DNA of 64,000 nucleotides from JABWAJ01 sp038323375 (GTDB taxonomy: Bacteria; Bacteroidota; Bacteroidia; Chitinophagales; Saprospiraceae): assembly GCA_038323375.1 (NCBI GenBank), contig JBBQGV010000016.1:12323-76322 (forward strand). Direction: 5' to 3'. How positions within the stretch are numbered: the stretch's first letter is position 1; each line of letters begins with the position of its first letter. The notes beneath the pieces are model-generated. The model saw only the letters and a list, made by a program, of their open reading frames with translations, did no database searches and had not been told where the DNA came from. The position numbers and the translations under genes were made by a program. Positions 63,754 to 64,000 of the stretch are shown here, one piece after another.

Positions 63754-63820
63754 TAGTCAGATATTTTTTGACTGGCTACTTGGGAGCGTGTCGTAAATAA
63801 CTTTCCCGTTGTGCGGTGGC

Positions 63821-63898
63821 TTTTCCATCAGGCTGCGTTGATCGTCGGTCGCATAGCTTAGGCTGTGCTCCCTTCTCGCGCCTTGCCTGATGAAAAAA
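63821..63898 (+). repeat. Diverged palindromic element, copy C
   Basis: The outer stem TTTTCCATCAGGC pairs with GCCTGATGAAAAAA. Just inside are GCTGCGTT on the left and GCCTTGC on the right, the same asymmetric pair found in copies A and B, although the stem bases differ. A second hairpin GGTCGCATAGC/GCTGTGCTCC lies within. No gene is seen from 63754 to the window end. Confidence 0.65.
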
Positions 63899-64000
63899 TC
63901 CCCTCGGCCAATTGCTGCTCGTTGACTCCAAAAAATCATTGACAGTCCATATTTTATATTCGACATCGCGGCGAGTTGCCTGCCGGTCTTGAGTTACGCA

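Overview
The window looks like chromosomal DNA of a member of the Bacteroidota, most probably a Saprospiraceae-type organism (Lewinella/Haliscomenobacter-like). The evidence is: secreted proteins ending in type IX secretion (T9SS) C-terminal sorting domains (six intact genes and one broken one), SprB-type repeats, the phylum-typical acylornithine carbamoyltransferase (argF'), a DUF2480 protein, a short NuoG, a tRNA-fMet without encoded CCA, and several promoter matches to the Bacteroidota -7 box TAnnTTTG. This is inferred from family content; no database search was run.

Layout. 1-4.4 kb (minus): RNase Y (cut by the window edge), zapA with its coiled-coil partner, and pheT. 4.5-8.4 kb (plus): argF', a lipid-kinase-like gene, a periplasmic coiled-coil protein, a HAD hydrolase and small or decayed ORFs. 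8.4-17 kb is a scarred accessory region. It holds a YCF48-repeat T9SS protein, a T9SS pseudogene lying head-to-head with a 5'-truncated endonuclease V, an AbiE-type toxin-antitoxin pair, an aromatic amino acid decarboxylase, and a LytTR response regulator whose sensor kinase has been destroyed by several lesions. 17.3-26.1 kb carries a secreted peptidylarginine-deiminase-like enzyme with the complete active-site set known from Porphyromonas PPAD, a GT39-type membrane glycosyltransferase, a DUF2480 protein and a large secreted metalloprotease.

26.5-39.7 kb is a complete 14-gene complex I locus (nuoA to nuoN). Its genes are mostly packed tightly, but several wider gaps hold repeats or palindromes. 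40-54.8 kb contains citrate synthase, a PDZ-domain T9SS protein, a GT4 glycosyltransferase and mannose-1-phosphate guanylyltransferase (surface polysaccharide), a 1560-residue secreted subtilase, a DUF983 protein, a lipoprotein, a class III aminotransferase and a Crp/Fnr regulator. 55-60 kb has initiator tRNA-Met, a GlgE-type maltosyltransferase and an FG-GAP/ASPIC T9SS protein. 60.3-63.8 kb is a little-understood module: a GRDP-like protein, a nonsense-split gene with a Gly/Cys-rich tail, a possibly 5'-truncated conserved protein, and a Zn-ribbon (DUF2310-like) protein.

The most unusual signal is intergenic. Two 122-bp palindromic elements (29207-29328 and 52563-52684) have arms in the same orientation, but their central ~36 bp is inverted between copies. 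A third, diverged element near 63.86 kb keeps the same asymmetric internal motifs (GCTGCGTT / GCCTTGC) while its stem sequence is different and still paired. Other repeats include a BIME-like element after nuoN and a 25-bp GC-rich box shared by two distant gaps.
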